From the NCBI RefSeq assembly GCF_002573715.1, contig NZ_PDHM01000016.1, positions 96,141 through 160,140 of the forward strand: DNA of 64,000 nt. Reading direction: 5' to 3'. Under the pieces are notes generated by a model. It searched no databases, was not told the DNA's origin, and saw only the letters and a program-made list of their open reading frames with translations. This document shows positions 32,893 through 41,748 of this stretch, piece by piece. The translations under genes and the position numbers were made by a program. This DNA is from Paenibacillus sp. EZ-K15. Lineage in GTDB: Bacteria; Bacillota; Bacilli; Paenibacillales; Paenibacillaceae. The number at the start of each line of letters is the position of its first letter. The first letter of the stretch is position 1.

Positions 32893-34832
32893 ACCGTATC
32901 ACCCCGCAGTTTCTGTTCGGTTTGAACAATCTCTTCAACCGGGATGTAGTATCCGTGATCACGGTCAAAGGACATGGTTGCCAAAATAATCAATACCGCA
33001 ATACCGGCAACGATGGATGGAATCCACCAGCTGAATACCAGGAAGAAGCCAAGGAAGAAGAAGGCGATACCCAGTATAAATGGTTTTCCGGTGTTGCTTG
33101 GCATGTGAATCTTCGTGATTTTCTCATCCGAAAGCGGCTCGTTGTTTTTCTTCGAGAACCAGAAGGCGTCGCGGCCTTTGACTTTCGGAGTTACCGCAAA
33201 GTTGTAAACAGGAACCGGACTTGGCGTTGACCATTCCAGTGCGCGTGCATCCCATGGATCTCCTGTTTTGTCGCGCGGCTCGTAACGTGTACTCCAGTAG
33301 ATGTTGTATACCAGAATGATAAATCCGATCGCCAGGCCGACTGCGCCGACCATCGACAGCATATTCAGCGGACCAAAGCCGGTTTCGGCCGAATAAGTGT
33401 ACGTACGGCGGGTCATCCCCATAAGTCCCAGGAAGAACATCGGGAAGAACGTAACGTTAAATGAGATGGCAATGAACCAGAATGCGATTTTGCCAAGCTT
33501 TTCGTTCAGACGGAAGCCGAACACTTTAGGGAACCAGTAATGGAAACCGGCAATGACGGCGAATACGGCGCCTGGAATGAGCACATAGTGGAAGTGGGCA
33601 ACCAGGAACATCGTATTGTGATACTGATAGTCGGCACTGGCCATCGCCAGCATGACGCCGGTAACGCCGCCGATCGTGAAGATCGGAATAAAGGCAAGCG
33701 AGTAGAGCATCGGCGTCGTAAAACTGATTCGACCCTTTCGAAGCGTGAAGAGCCAGTTGAATATTTTGATTCCGGTCGGTACGGCAATCGCCATCGTCGT
33801 GATGGAGAAGAAGCCGTTGACCATGGCCCCTTGACCCATCGTATAGAAATGGTGGGCCCATACCAGGAAGGACAACCCGGAGATAATCACCATACTCAAT
33901 ACCATGGAGCTGTAACCGTACAAGTTTTTTCTGGAGAAAGTCGAAATGATCTCACTGAAAATACCGAAAGCTGGCAGAATGACAATGTATACCTCAGGGT
34001 GTCCCCATACCCAGAACAGGTTGGCCCATAGCATATCCATGCCGCCGTTGGCCATCGTGAAGAATTGCGAACCAAAGATGCGGTCAAACATCATAAGCAA
34101 GAGCGCAATCGTAAGTACAGGGAAAGCAAAGATAATGATGACGCAAGTGATCAATACTGACCACGTAAACATCGGCATGCGCATCAGGGTCATGCCCGGA
34201 GCACGCATCTTCAGAATCGTCACGATAAAGTTCAGACCTGTCAGCAGTGTACCAATCCCTGAAATCTGAAGCGCCAGCGAGTAGTAGTTGTTGCCGACCG
34301 TCGGACTGAACTCGATACTGGCCAGCGGGAAATAGGCGGACCAGCCGGCATCCGGCGAGCCTCCGATAACGAAGGAAATGTTGAACAGCATCGCGCCGGC
34401 AAAGAACAGCCAGAAGCTGATTGCGTTCAGTTTAGGGAAAGCTACGTCACGTGCACCGATCTGAAGCGGAATGATGACGTTCATCAGACCGAAGATAAAC
34501 GGCATCGCCATAAAGAGAATCATGATGACCCCGTGAGTCGTGAATACTTCATTATAATGCTGACCGTTCAGAAACTTCATGTCCGGCGCAGCGGTTTGCG
34601 CACGCATCATGATTGCGTCGACGCCTCCGCGGAACAGCATGATCAATGCACAGATGATGTACATGACCCCAATTCTTTTGTGATCCACGGTTGTGAGCCA
34701 TTCCCGCCAGAGATAACCCCACTTCTTGTAAAAGGTTAAACCGAAGAGGATTGCAAGCGAGACGAGAACAATACTCACCATGGCACCGTAAATTAACGGA
34801 TCACCGGTAACGAAAAATTCGTCCCATTTCAT
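32889..34832 (-). CDS. qoxB: Quinol oxidase subunit I (QoxB), heme-copper catalytic subunit
   Basis: A 647-residue protein of 14-15 membrane helices. It carries the CuB/heme a3 motif WGHPEVYIVILPAFG (His-Tyr pair), the paired His in AHFHYVLIPGAVF and the quinol-site pattern FRGGVDAIMMRAQ with GQHYNEVFTTHG (Q to E as in Bacillus QoxB). It reduces O2 to water and pumps protons, with menaquinol as donor. AAAGGAG precedes the ATG. Confidence 0.97.
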   Translation of the reverse strand: MKWDEFFVTGDPLIYGAMVSIVLVSLAILFGLTFYKKWGYLWREWLTTVDHKRIGVMYIICALIMLFRGGVDAIMMRAQTAAPDMKFLNGQHYNEVFTTHGVIMILFMAMPFIFGLMNVIIPLQIGARDVAFPKLNAISFWLFFAGAMLFNISFVIGGSPDAGWSAYFPLASIEFSPTVGNNYYSLALQISGIGTLLTGLNFIVTILKMRAPGMTLMRMPMFTWSVLITCVIIIFAFPVLTIALLLMMFDRIFGSQFFTMANGGMDMLWANLFWVWGHPEVYIVILPAFGIFSEIISTFSRKNLYGYSSMVLSMVIISGLSFLVWAHHFYTMGQGAMVNGFFSITTMAIAVPTGIKIFNWLFTLRKGRISFTTPMLYSLAFIPIFTIGGVTGVMLAMASADYQYHNTMFLVAHFHYVLIPGAVFAVIAGFHYWFPKVFGFRLNEKLGKIAFWFIAISFNVTFFPMFFLGLMGMTRRTYTYSAETGFGPLNMLSMVGAVGLAIGFIILVYNIYWSTRYEPRDKTGDPWDARALEWSTPSPVPVYNFAVTPKVKGRDAFWFSKKNNEPLSDEKITKIHMPSNTGKPFILGIAFFFLGFFLVFSWWIPSIVAGIAVLIILATMSFDRDHGYYIPVEEIVQTEQKLRGDTV

Positions 34833-34895
34833 AAAGGCCTAGCTCCTTTCTGGATGTATGAAGTAGATCGGGTGAAGAACGTTTTCGTCACCGAT

Positions 34896-35846
34896 TTAAT
34901 GTCCTTCATGTTGATGATTTGGACTTTCTTCAGCCGGGGAGTCCGGCAGTTGTTCATTCGGATCAACGTCGTTATGATCCTGATGCTCCTCATTGCCGTT
35001 GGCATCGCCGCCATGATGATGATTTTCGGACGGTGGAGGACTGAATTCCAGATGGGTGTTGGAGAAGGTCATTCGACCGACATGCGCGGTATCCAGCAGC
35101 TTCTTGAATTCATCTTCCTTCAGCTCAGGCGCAGTATCCTTCACATCCTTAACCCATTTATCGTACTCGGTAGAAGTCATGGCAAGTGCTTCAAACTCCA
35201 TATGAGCGAACCCTTCGCCGTTGAAGTTTGCGTTACGACCCAACATGGAGCCCGGTTCATCGGCCACCATGTTCAGCTTCGTGATCATGTCACTCATCGC
35301 ATACTTCTGACCATGGAGCTGCGGAATCCAGAAGCTTGAGATCGTGCCGAAAGAGTAGAGTCGGAATTCAATCGGACGATGGATTGGAATGTTAACGTAA
35401 TTTACGGTTTCGATTCCTTCTTCAGGATAGCTGAAATGCCATTTCCAGTTGGATGATGAAGCGTAAATGACCAAAGGTTTTTGGTTCTCATAACCATCAG
35501 GCACATTCTCAACAGCCACCGTCGTTTTGACGGTAACGACCGAGAGGACGGCAACGATCAGGATCGGAATGGCAGTCCAGAGTATTTCCAGCCATTTGTT
35601 GCCCTCGTCATGTGGTGGTTCATAACCTTCATTGGATTTCTTAGCTCGATATTTGGTAAGAATGAAGATATAAAGCGTGTAAACAACGGCTAAAATTCCG
35701 ACCATCATCAGAATGGAGAATATGATTGTATCGGATAGGGTTTTGGCAGCCGGTCCTTTCGGATCTAATACCGTGAGTGAACTGCATCCCGATAAGAGCA
35801 AGGTGAAGCTTAATAACAATGCAAATAACGGCCCTCTTTTGTTCAT
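34896..35846 (-). CDS. qoxA: Quinol oxidase subunit II (QoxA), lipoprotein with His-rich tail
   Basis: A 316-residue subunit II with a lipobox (LLLSGC, Cys-21), two membrane helices and the cupredoxin domain (about 120-250; NIPIHRPIEFRLYSFGTISSFWIPQLHG). No Cys-x3-Cys is present, so CuA is absent and the enzyme uses quinol rather than cytochrome c. Odd feature: the last ~45 residues are rich in His, Asp, Glu and Asn (NHHHGG, HQDHND, HQHEGH), outside the normal fold. First gene of qoxABCD; AAAGGGG precedes the ATG. Confidence 0.95.
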   Translation of the reverse strand: MNKRGPLFALLLSFTLLLSGCSSLTVLDPKGPAAKTLSDTIIFSILMMVGILAVVYTLYIFILTKYRAKKSNEGYEPPHDEGNKWLEILWTAIPILIVAVLSVVTVKTTVAVENVPDGYENQKPLVIYASSSNWKWHFSYPEEGIETVNYVNIPIHRPIEFRLYSFGTISSFWIPQLHGQKYAMSDMITKLNMVADEPGSMLGRNANFNGEGFAHMEFEALAMTSTEYDKWVKDVKDTAPELKEDEFKKLLDTAHVGRMTFSNTHLEFSPPPSENHHHGGDANGNEEHQDHNDVDPNEQLPDSPAEESPNHQHEGH

Positions 35847-35899
35847 GATGTACCCCTTTCCTTGAAACGTTCGTTCGATTCAATGTTACTGACACATCT

Positions 35900-35928
35900 A
35901 TAGTAGAAAGTTCCGGTCGGCTTTGCAA
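35900..35928 (-). promoter_or_regulatory. Promoter of qoxABCD
   Basis: On the minus strand TTGCAA (35928-35923), 17 bp, TACTAT (35905-35900), about 54 bp before the qoxA start. Confidence 0.7.
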
Positions 35929-36100
35929 AACACATAAACTTGTATAATTAACATATAAATCCATATTCGTGTCAATGTATGTAATTTTATGTGTTCAATT
36001 TGTTACAAAAGCAACGGGGTGTGAGCGAAATCATTGTAGTGGCGCGGTTTCGGGGCAGTTCATACTTTGTTCAAACTTTCACGAGAGTTACCAGTTTCGT

Positions 36101-36203
36101 CACAATTCCGGGCCTGTTTTTCGCCACAATTGTCCTCTAATATTGCCGAATAAATCCCAGTATTGATAAGGGTTTAGACGTGTATGTATATTTTTTCACA
36201 ATT
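36101..36203 (-). promoter_or_regulatory. Three AATTGTG direct repeats upstream of qox promoter
   Basis: CACAATT occurs at 36101-36107, 36125-36131 and 36197-36203, all in one orientation; read on the minus strand each is AATTGTG followed by purines (GACGAAA, GCGAAA, AAAAAA). Spacing is 24 and 72 bp. ResD-type respiratory regulators bind TTGTGAA-like repeats, so they are candidate activator sites. Confidence 0.4.
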
Positions 36204-36346
36204 AGGCTGGAGCGATTTTTTTATTTCCAATTTACTTATTTCACCAAAAGTACTGAATAGGCTTGTGATATGATATAACTAAAATTTGGAACGTTATTTT
36301 ATACTGGAAACCTTGAGTTTGCTTGAGTGGAAAGAGAGGGGACGAT

Positions 36347-37501
36347 GTGCGGTCGTTCTGGATATGGTTTATATTTCTTGGTTTGAGCTGGGTTTTCGCC
36401 TTTCTCCCTATGATCCAACATGGAAGTCCTGACCAATTGCCTTGGAGATTGGGGAGCAGCGCCATTTTCTTCACGGCCTTTTTTCTATCCCCGTTATACC
36501 GCGCCAGGCCTGCAATGCTATTTGTCACACTGCTCGTTGCGTCTTTATTTTCCGTGATCTCCTTATGGCCAACCAGTACGAGTGCACTTAACCCATATAT
36601 TCTGTTGGTTTATTCCATTCTGGCAGGAAAAGCCGTGTACCGACTTCCGTTCATCCATGCTGCCTGCATAGGTCTTGTTCTGGCCGCAGGCGCCATGATG
36701 CCCGGTTTATTCGGATACGCCGAGTTTCCATGGTTCTTCCTCGTTCTATACTCGGTTATTCTCGCGATGGGTCTTGCCTTATTTCGCACGGTCTGGTCCC
36801 GTAATGAAGAGTCAATGGTTCGATATGAAACGCTGCTCAGTGAGTATCGTAATATGAAACGCCGTCTGATTACGGATGAGCAGCACGCCAGGCAGGAGGA
36901 GCGGGCTCAGGTCGGTCGGGATATCCATGACTCTGTCGGGCATAAATTAACGGCACTGCTCATGCAGCTTGAGATGCACCGGATGCAGGCAGACGGGGAT
37001 ACGGCCGAGGTTCTGAAGGGACTAAAGGCCCTCGCCAAGGAAAGTCTGGAGGAGACCAGGAACGCGGTGAAATCCATGAAGCAGCAGGAGGCCAGCGGAT
37101 TGCCCGCAATCATCGGACTTCTCCGGCGCTTGGAATCCGAAAGCTTTATGCGCGTAACGCTAACGGCGCGGCATGGAGCGCTTACCGTACCTTTAAACAA
37201 TAACCAATCCATTGCGGTATACCGAGCGGTTCAGGAAGCCATGACCAATGCGATGAAGCATGGGAGCTCTCGAGAAGTGCATATCATTTTTGAAGCGCCG
37301 GGAGGAGGCATATTTCGTTTTGAGGTAAGCAATCCGTATCATCGGAAACGCGATACATACCGGGAGGGCTATGGTTTAAAAGCGATGCGAGAGCGAATGG
37401 AAGAGGCTGGGGGCGAACTTCAAATCTCCCAGTACGACAACCAATTTATCGTTCGCGGAACGTTATTCATGTCCAAGTTAACAGAGGAGGGAGTCCGCTG
37501 A
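36347..37501 (+). CDS. lnrJ: LnrJ-like membrane sensor histidine kinase
   Basis: A 384-residue kinase with five or six N-terminal membrane helices (about 4-150), a coiled linker, HisKA_3 with the phospho-acceptor His near 194 (QVGRDIHDSVGHKL) and an HATPase domain (AVQEAMTNAMKHGSS, YGLKAMRERMEEAGG). No large extracellular sensor domain is present, so the ligand is probably sensed in the membrane. GTG 36347 has GAGAGGGGA upstream. Gene order with the next four genes equals lnrJKLMN (yfiJKLMN) of B. subtilis, the linearmycin sensing and resistance locus. Confidence 0.85.
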   Translation: MRSFWIWFIFLGLSWVFAFLPMIQHGSPDQLPWRLGSSAIFFTAFFLSPLYRARPAMLFVTLLVASLFSVISLWPTSTSALNPYILLVYSILAGKAVYRLPFIHAACIGLVLAAGAMMPGLFGYAEFPWFFLVLYSVILAMGLALFRTVWSRNEESMVRYETLLSEYRNMKRRLITDEQHARQEERAQVGRDIHDSVGHKLTALLMQLEMHRMQADGDTAEVLKGLKALAKESLEETRNAVKSMKQQEASGLPAIIGLLRRLESESFMRVTLTARHGALTVPLNNNQSIAVYRAVQEAMTNAMKHGSSREVHIIFEAPGGGIFRFEVSNPYHRKRDTYREGYGLKAMRERMEEAGGELQISQYDNQFIVRGTLFMSKLTEEGVR

Positions 37502-38130
37502 TACGTTTATTATTGGCAGAGGATCAGGCCATGGTTCGTCAAGGTCTGAAGATGATGATCGAAAGCGATTCGGATATGCTGGTTGTCGGTGAGGCCAGTA
37601 ACGGCAAAGAGGCTGTGACTTTATGCGAAAACCATATCTTTGATATCGTTGTGCTGGATATCCGAATGCCGGAGATGAACGGATTGGAGGCTGCCCGCAT
37701 CATACGTTCACGATGGCCGAAGACAAAAGTGTTGATGCTGACGACGTTTAACGACGATCAGTATGCGGTCGAGGCGCTCAAGAGCGGGGCAAGCGGGTAC
37801 ATGCTGAAGGAGGCGGAGCCGGAGGCCCTGATCCGCTCGATTCGAAGCTGCTTGAGCGGCGGATTGTCGCTCCAGGAGGATGTGGCTGCCAAGGTGATTC
37901 CCAAGCTGCTGGAAGAGAAGAAAGCACCCACCGTTGATGCTTCGATTACCCCACGGGAGCTGTCCATCATACGTCTGGTAGGGGAAGGGCGCAGCAATCG
38001 CGAAATCGCAGACGAGCTGGGGTTGTCGATCGGAACGGTCAAGAATCACGTCAGCCAGATTATGGACAAACTTGATCTAAGAGACCGGACGCAGCTGGCG
38101 ATTTATGCGATACGGCACAATGTGGTTTGA
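37498..38130 (+). CDS. lnrK: LnrK-like NarL-family response regulator (CTG start)
   Basis: A 210-residue regulator: receiver (phospho-acceptor Asp-54 in VVLDIRMPEMNG) and LuxR-type helix-turn-helix (ITPRELSIIRLVGEGRSNREIADEL...TVKNHVSQIMDKL). The family N-terminus is M-I-R-L-L-L-A-E-D; here the codons read CTG ATA CGT TTA, with GGAGGGAG 4-5 bases before CTG. The CTG overlaps the kinase stop as CTGA, replacing the usual ATGA. A later TTG (37513) would remove the first beta-strand. It likely activates the adjacent transporter genes. Confidence 0.85.
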   Translation: MIRLLLAEDQAMVRQGLKMMIESDSDMLVVGEASNGKEAVTLCENHIFDIVVLDIRMPEMNGLEAARIIRSRWPKTKVLMLTTFNDDQYAVEALKSGASGYMLKEAEPEALIRSIRSCLSGGLSLQEDVAAKVIPKLLEEKKAPTVDASITPRELSIIRLVGEGRSNREIADELGLSIGTVKNHVSQIMDKLDLRDRTQLAIYAIRHNVV

Positions 38131-38160
38131 TTTGCGAGAAAAGATGATAACCCGATATTT

Positions 38161-38192
38161 CCGAATCTACCATGACTGAAGTCATGGTTCGG
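38161..38192 (+). other. Perfect hairpin downstream of lnrK
   Basis: CCGAA..CCATGACT and AGTCATGG.TTCGG pair around a short loop; a transcript-processing or operator role is possible. Confidence 0.5.
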
Positions 38193-38211
38193 AATCAAAG
38201 CAATGACCGAG

Positions 38212-38234
38212 GGCAGTGATGGCACTGCCTTTTT
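38212..38234 (+). terminator. Terminator between lnrK and lnrL-like genes
   Basis: GGCAGTG/CACTGCC with a 4-nt loop followed by T5, so the transporter genes need their own promoter. Confidence 0.88.
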
Positions 38235-38320
38235 GCATATACACTTGTAACTGTGGACGATATGAACGAGGGGAAACCAAGGCAGTTTAGGCGTTCATAT
38301 CGAGAATGGGGGGAGTCATG

Positions 38321-39253
38321 ATGCTGGAAACCGTAGAACTTCGAAAGGTGTTTAAGGGCAAGACCGCTGTGGAGGAAGTCAGCCTGTATCTGGACCGTGG
38401 AGAATCCGTCGGATTAATCGGTCCGAACGGCGCCGGGAAATCGACAACAATCTCCATGATTTCATCCTTACTGAAACCGACGGGCGGCGACGTACGCCTG
38501 AACGGCAAAAGCGTGCTCAAACATCCGCAAGACATTCGCACCGTATTAGGCGTGGTGCCTCAGGAAATTGCCTTGTATGAGGAATTGACCTCGTATGAAA
38601 ACCTTAAATTTTTCGGGCGCGTATATGGGTTGAACGGGAAGGAATTGGAGGTCAAAATTCAGGAGCTGCTTGAGACGGTCGGCCTGCGGGATCGCCAGAA
38701 GGAGTTAATTCGAACTTATTCCGGAGGCATGAAGAGAAGGATCAATATCGCAGCGGCTCTGTTGCATGATCCGCAAATCGTCATCATGGATGAGCCAACC
38801 GTGGGCATTGATCCGCAGTCCCGCAATCATATCCTTGAAACGGTCCGGCGCTTAAACCGGGACAAAGGGACAACGGTACTATACACAAGCCATTACATGG
38901 AAGAGGTGGAGCAGCTGTGCAGCCGAATGTACATCATGGATCACGGGCGGATTATCGCTTCGGGTACCAAGGAGGAGCTTCAGCACATCTTGTCCGGTGA
39001 GGATACGCTGATCATCCAGCTGAATCGCCCGAATCCAGAGCTGGCCGAGGAGCTTCGCTCCTTGGAAAGCGTCAGGCAGGTTGAGGAGACGGATCATGGC
39101 TTGAAACTCATTGTAATGAAGAACAGTTACATTCTGTCCAGCATCGTGCAGGCTGCGGAACGCCATGGGGTACAGATTCAGAATATTCATATCCAGTCGC
39201 CAAGTCTCGAGGATGTATTTCTTCATTTGACCGGCCGCAAGCTTCGGGATTGA
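38321..39253 (+). CDS. lnrL: LnrL-like ABC transporter ATP-binding protein
   Basis: A 310-residue ATPase: Walker A GPNGAGKST, Q-loop in VVPQEIALYEEL, signature YSGGMKRRI, Walker B IVIMDEPTVGID, H-loop YTSHYMEE, and a C-terminal ~80-residue extension usual for drug-type exporters. It drives the two permeases that follow. Two ATGs are tandem after GGGGGGAG; 38321 has the better spacing. The set resembles LnrLMN, which removes linear polyene antibiotics such as linearmycin. Confidence 0.88.
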   Translation: MLETVELRKVFKGKTAVEEVSLYLDRGESVGLIGPNGAGKSTTISMISSLLKPTGGDVRLNGKSVLKHPQDIRTVLGVVPQEIALYEELTSYENLKFFGRVYGLNGKELEVKIQELLETVGLRDRQKELIRTYSGGMKRRINIAAALLHDPQIVIMDEPTVGIDPQSRNHILETVRRLNRDKGTTVLYTSHYMEEVEQLCSRMYIMDHGRIIASGTKEELQHILSGEDTLIIQLNRPNPELAEELRSLESVRQVEETDHGLKLIVMKNSYILSSIVQAAERHGVQIQNIHIQSPSLEDVFLHLTGRKLRD

Positions 39254-39269
39254 GGGGAGGGGTGAACGC

Positions 39270-40550
39270 TTGGGCGTATTTTTCAAAAAAGACTTTCTCG
39301 TCTATTGGAGAGACCGGAAAGAGATGCTGATTGCTCTGTTTATGCCGTTAGCGCTAATTCTGGTTCTCGGATTTGCCTTGCCAAATTGGGTAGAGAATTC
39401 GAATGAATCCCTTGAGATGAAAGTCGCATTGGTAGTGAATGACCGGCATGAAGAGGGAGTCAAAGCCTTTCAGGAAAGCCTAAAGGGTTTGTCGATCAGC
39501 ACGGAAGAGAAGAACGAACGGAGTAAAGCAGCCGCGAATTTTCAACCGGAAGCCCTGTTAATGAATATGTTCGGCGACGATGAGGTTGAGGAATTTCTTC
39601 AAGTTGCTGCATTGGATGACAAGACTGCCCAAGTACAGCTGAAGGAAGAGAAAGTGGAAGCCGTCATAACAGTTCCTGAGGGGTACACGCTGGCTGCGCT
39701 TAACAAGCTCCTCCTGCATGATGGGGACGGTGCGGTGTTGACTTTGACGGCGCTAGAGAATTCGATGAAAGTGAATGTTCTGCAAAATATGCTGGATGGA
39801 TTTTTGGATACCGTTAATTATCAAGCTGCGCTGGACAGCGGAATGGAAGGACAGGAAAACAAGGGTGAGGGCAAGCTTACGCTGGCGAACCGCCCTGTCG
39901 GAGGATTGGAACAAATTGAAGGTGTGGACATGATTACCTCGTTCCAATATTACGCACTGGCGATCAGTATATTCTTTGCGCTGTCCGTCTCCACAACGAC
40001 GGCGTCCAAATCGATCACGGAAAAGCGAGAGATGGTGTTTATGCGTCTCCTTCTTGCCGGAACCCATCCATTTCGCTACTTGTCCGGTAAGGTTGGGTCG
40101 ACCTTGTGCATGTCTCTGCTTCAATCTGCGGTACTGATCATCGTCTCACACTTTCTGTTTCAGCTGTTTCCGGGGAAATCCCTGATCTTCTGGATCGGTT
40201 TGACCTTCATCATCTTCATGCTGTGCCTAACGGTTGCGGCGTTATCCGCGCTTTATACGGCCATGCTCTTCCGAATGAAGGACGTAGATGTCGCAACCGG
40301 CATTTCGTTCATACTGCTGGTTGTGCTTGGCGTCATCGGAGGGAATCTGGCGCCGATCTATATTTTGCCGGATTGGCTTATGAATATCGGCAGCGTAACC
40401 CCCAACGGCTTGGCCTTAATGTCCATGATTCAGTGGATACAGGGCAGTCCGTTTCAAGAACTATGGCTGCCGATCCTGTACCAAGGGGCATTCTTCATCG
40501 TTATTCTAGCTGCGAGTTTATGGATCTTTCCAAGAAGGGGGCGGATCTGA
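39270..40550 (+). CDS. lnrM: LnrM-like ABC-2 type permease
   Basis: A 426-residue ABC-2 permease: one N-terminal helix, a large extracellular domain (about 45-215) and five C-terminal helices (about 230-420; LSVSTTTASKSITEKREMVFMRLLLAGTHP). TTG 39270 follows GGGGAGGGGTG. It overlaps the second permease by one base (TGATG). The pair makes a heteromeric membrane channel with the ATPase upstream. Confidence 0.87.
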   Translation: MGVFFKKDFLVYWRDRKEMLIALFMPLALILVLGFALPNWVENSNESLEMKVALVVNDRHEEGVKAFQESLKGLSISTEEKNERSKAAANFQPEALLMNMFGDDEVEEFLQVAALDDKTAQVQLKEEKVEAVITVPEGYTLAALNKLLLHDGDGAVLTLTALENSMKVNVLQNMLDGFLDTVNYQAALDSGMEGQENKGEGKLTLANRPVGGLEQIEGVDMITSFQYYALAISIFFALSVSTTTASKSITEKREMVFMRLLLAGTHPFRYLSGKVGSTLCMSLLQSAVLIIVSHFLFQLFPGKSLIFWIGLTFIIFMLCLTVAALSALYTAMLFRMKDVDVATGISFILLVVLGVIGGNLAPIYILPDWLMNIGSVTPNGLALMSMIQWIQGSPFQELWLPILYQGAFFIVILAASLWIFPRRGRI

Positions 40551-41653
40551 TGGCTCCCATCCTATTATCACAATGGATGAAAGATAAGCGAAATCCATGG
40601 ATGATCATCATGTTCATCGGCTTGAGCATCTTGGCCACGCTGATGTTTGGAGGGAATGTGGACAGCAAGATCAAGATTGACATCTTCACTGAAGACGGGG
40701 CGGTGCAAAAGTCTGAGGCCAAGTGGATCGAATTGCTGAATCAAAACGATACATTCGCATTTCGTATTCAGGATGAACAGACGGCAAGAAAGAAAGTGCG
40801 CGAGGGACGCGCAGATCTCGCCGTGAAGCTGGTCTCTGATGATTATCGCATCATAGCCGCAATGGATAACCCATATGTCCAGCTAGCTAATCAGCATCTC
40901 CGCACTGTTTATGAAAGAGAGCTGCAGCTTCGGGCCGCAGCGGCGACCGTTCAAGATGAAACGAAATTCCGCGAACACATACATTCTTATATGGAGAAAC
41001 CACCCTTGCGTCTCCAATCCGAGTCGCAGGATGGGGGAGAACTCGTTCGTCATGATATGGGACTTCAGCTGCTGTTTGGATTTTCGTTATTCCTAGTGAT
41101 GTTTACCGTTGGGTTCAAGGTGAATACGATTACGAAGGATAAAGCCACCGGCGTTTGGAACCGGCTGATTCTGTCCCCTGTCCGAAAAACAGAGATGTAT
41201 TTGGGTCACCTGCTATACAGCTCTGTGATCGGCGTCTTGCAGATCATCCTGGTGCTGCTCATCTTTCGGTATGGTTTCGGTTACGACCTAGGCGATCAAT
41301 ACGGTTTGCAGCTGCTAGTCATTGTGATCTATACACTGACTATCGTCGCACTATGCATGCTCTTTGTCGGCATCTTGCAGTCGCCCGAGCAATTTGGAAC
41401 GCTGTTTCCGTCCATCATTCCGATCATGCCGCTCATTAGCGGGGTATACATGCCGCCAGGCACGATCACGAATCCGATTCTGCTTGGCATCGCGGAGGTC
41501 ATTCCGCTGACCCATGCGATGAAAGCATTGACGGGAATAGCCGTGTACGGTGACGGCATCGCGGATCTCTGGCTCCCGATTTCCAAATTGCTGCTCATCG
41601 GGGTGTTGTGCATGGGCATAGGAATTAATCTGATGGAACGGCGTCATGTGTAG
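40550..41653 (+). CDS. lnrN: LnrN-like ABC-2 type permease
   Basis: A 367-residue ABC-2 permease with the same layout as its neighbour: one helix near 20-40, an extracellular domain (about 45-165) and a C-terminal five-helix block with NTITKDKATGVWNRLILSPV and LFPSIIPIMPLISGVYMP. The ATG overlaps the previous stop. The frame is open far upstream inside lnrM, but that part is a shadow. Confidence 0.87.
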   Translation: MAPILLSQWMKDKRNPWMIIMFIGLSILATLMFGGNVDSKIKIDIFTEDGAVQKSEAKWIELLNQNDTFAFRIQDEQTARKKVREGRADLAVKLVSDDYRIIAAMDNPYVQLANQHLRTVYERELQLRAAAATVQDETKFREHIHSYMEKPPLRLQSESQDGGELVRHDMGLQLLFGFSLFLVMFTVGFKVNTITKDKATGVWNRLILSPVRKTEMYLGHLLYSSVIGVLQIILVLLIFRYGFGYDLGDQYGLQLLVIVIYTLTIVALCMLFVGILQSPEQFGTLFPSIIPIMPLISGVYMPPGTITNPILLGIAEVIPLTHAMKALTGIAVYGDGIADLWLPISKLLLIGVLCMGIGINLMERRHV

Positions 41654-41691
41654 GTGACAGGTATAGTTAGCGATATCGAGCGAGCACGCTG

Positions 41692-41745
41692 ACAAAAGGA
41701 AAGGGCCTTCCCTGTGGATCAAAGTCCTCGGGAGAGCCCTTTTGT
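41692..41745. terminator. Bidirectional terminator between lnrN and mocR
   Basis: Stem ACAAAAGG..GGGC..TCCC / GGGA..GCCC..TTTTGT with internal mismatches, A/T-rich at both ends. Confidence 0.75.
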
Positions 41746-41748
41746 TCA

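Noticed and set aside
40106..40549. Long upstream extension of the second ABC permease
   Set aside because: It runs through the first permease in another frame; the ATG at 40550 overlaps the previous stop and starts the normal N-terminus.
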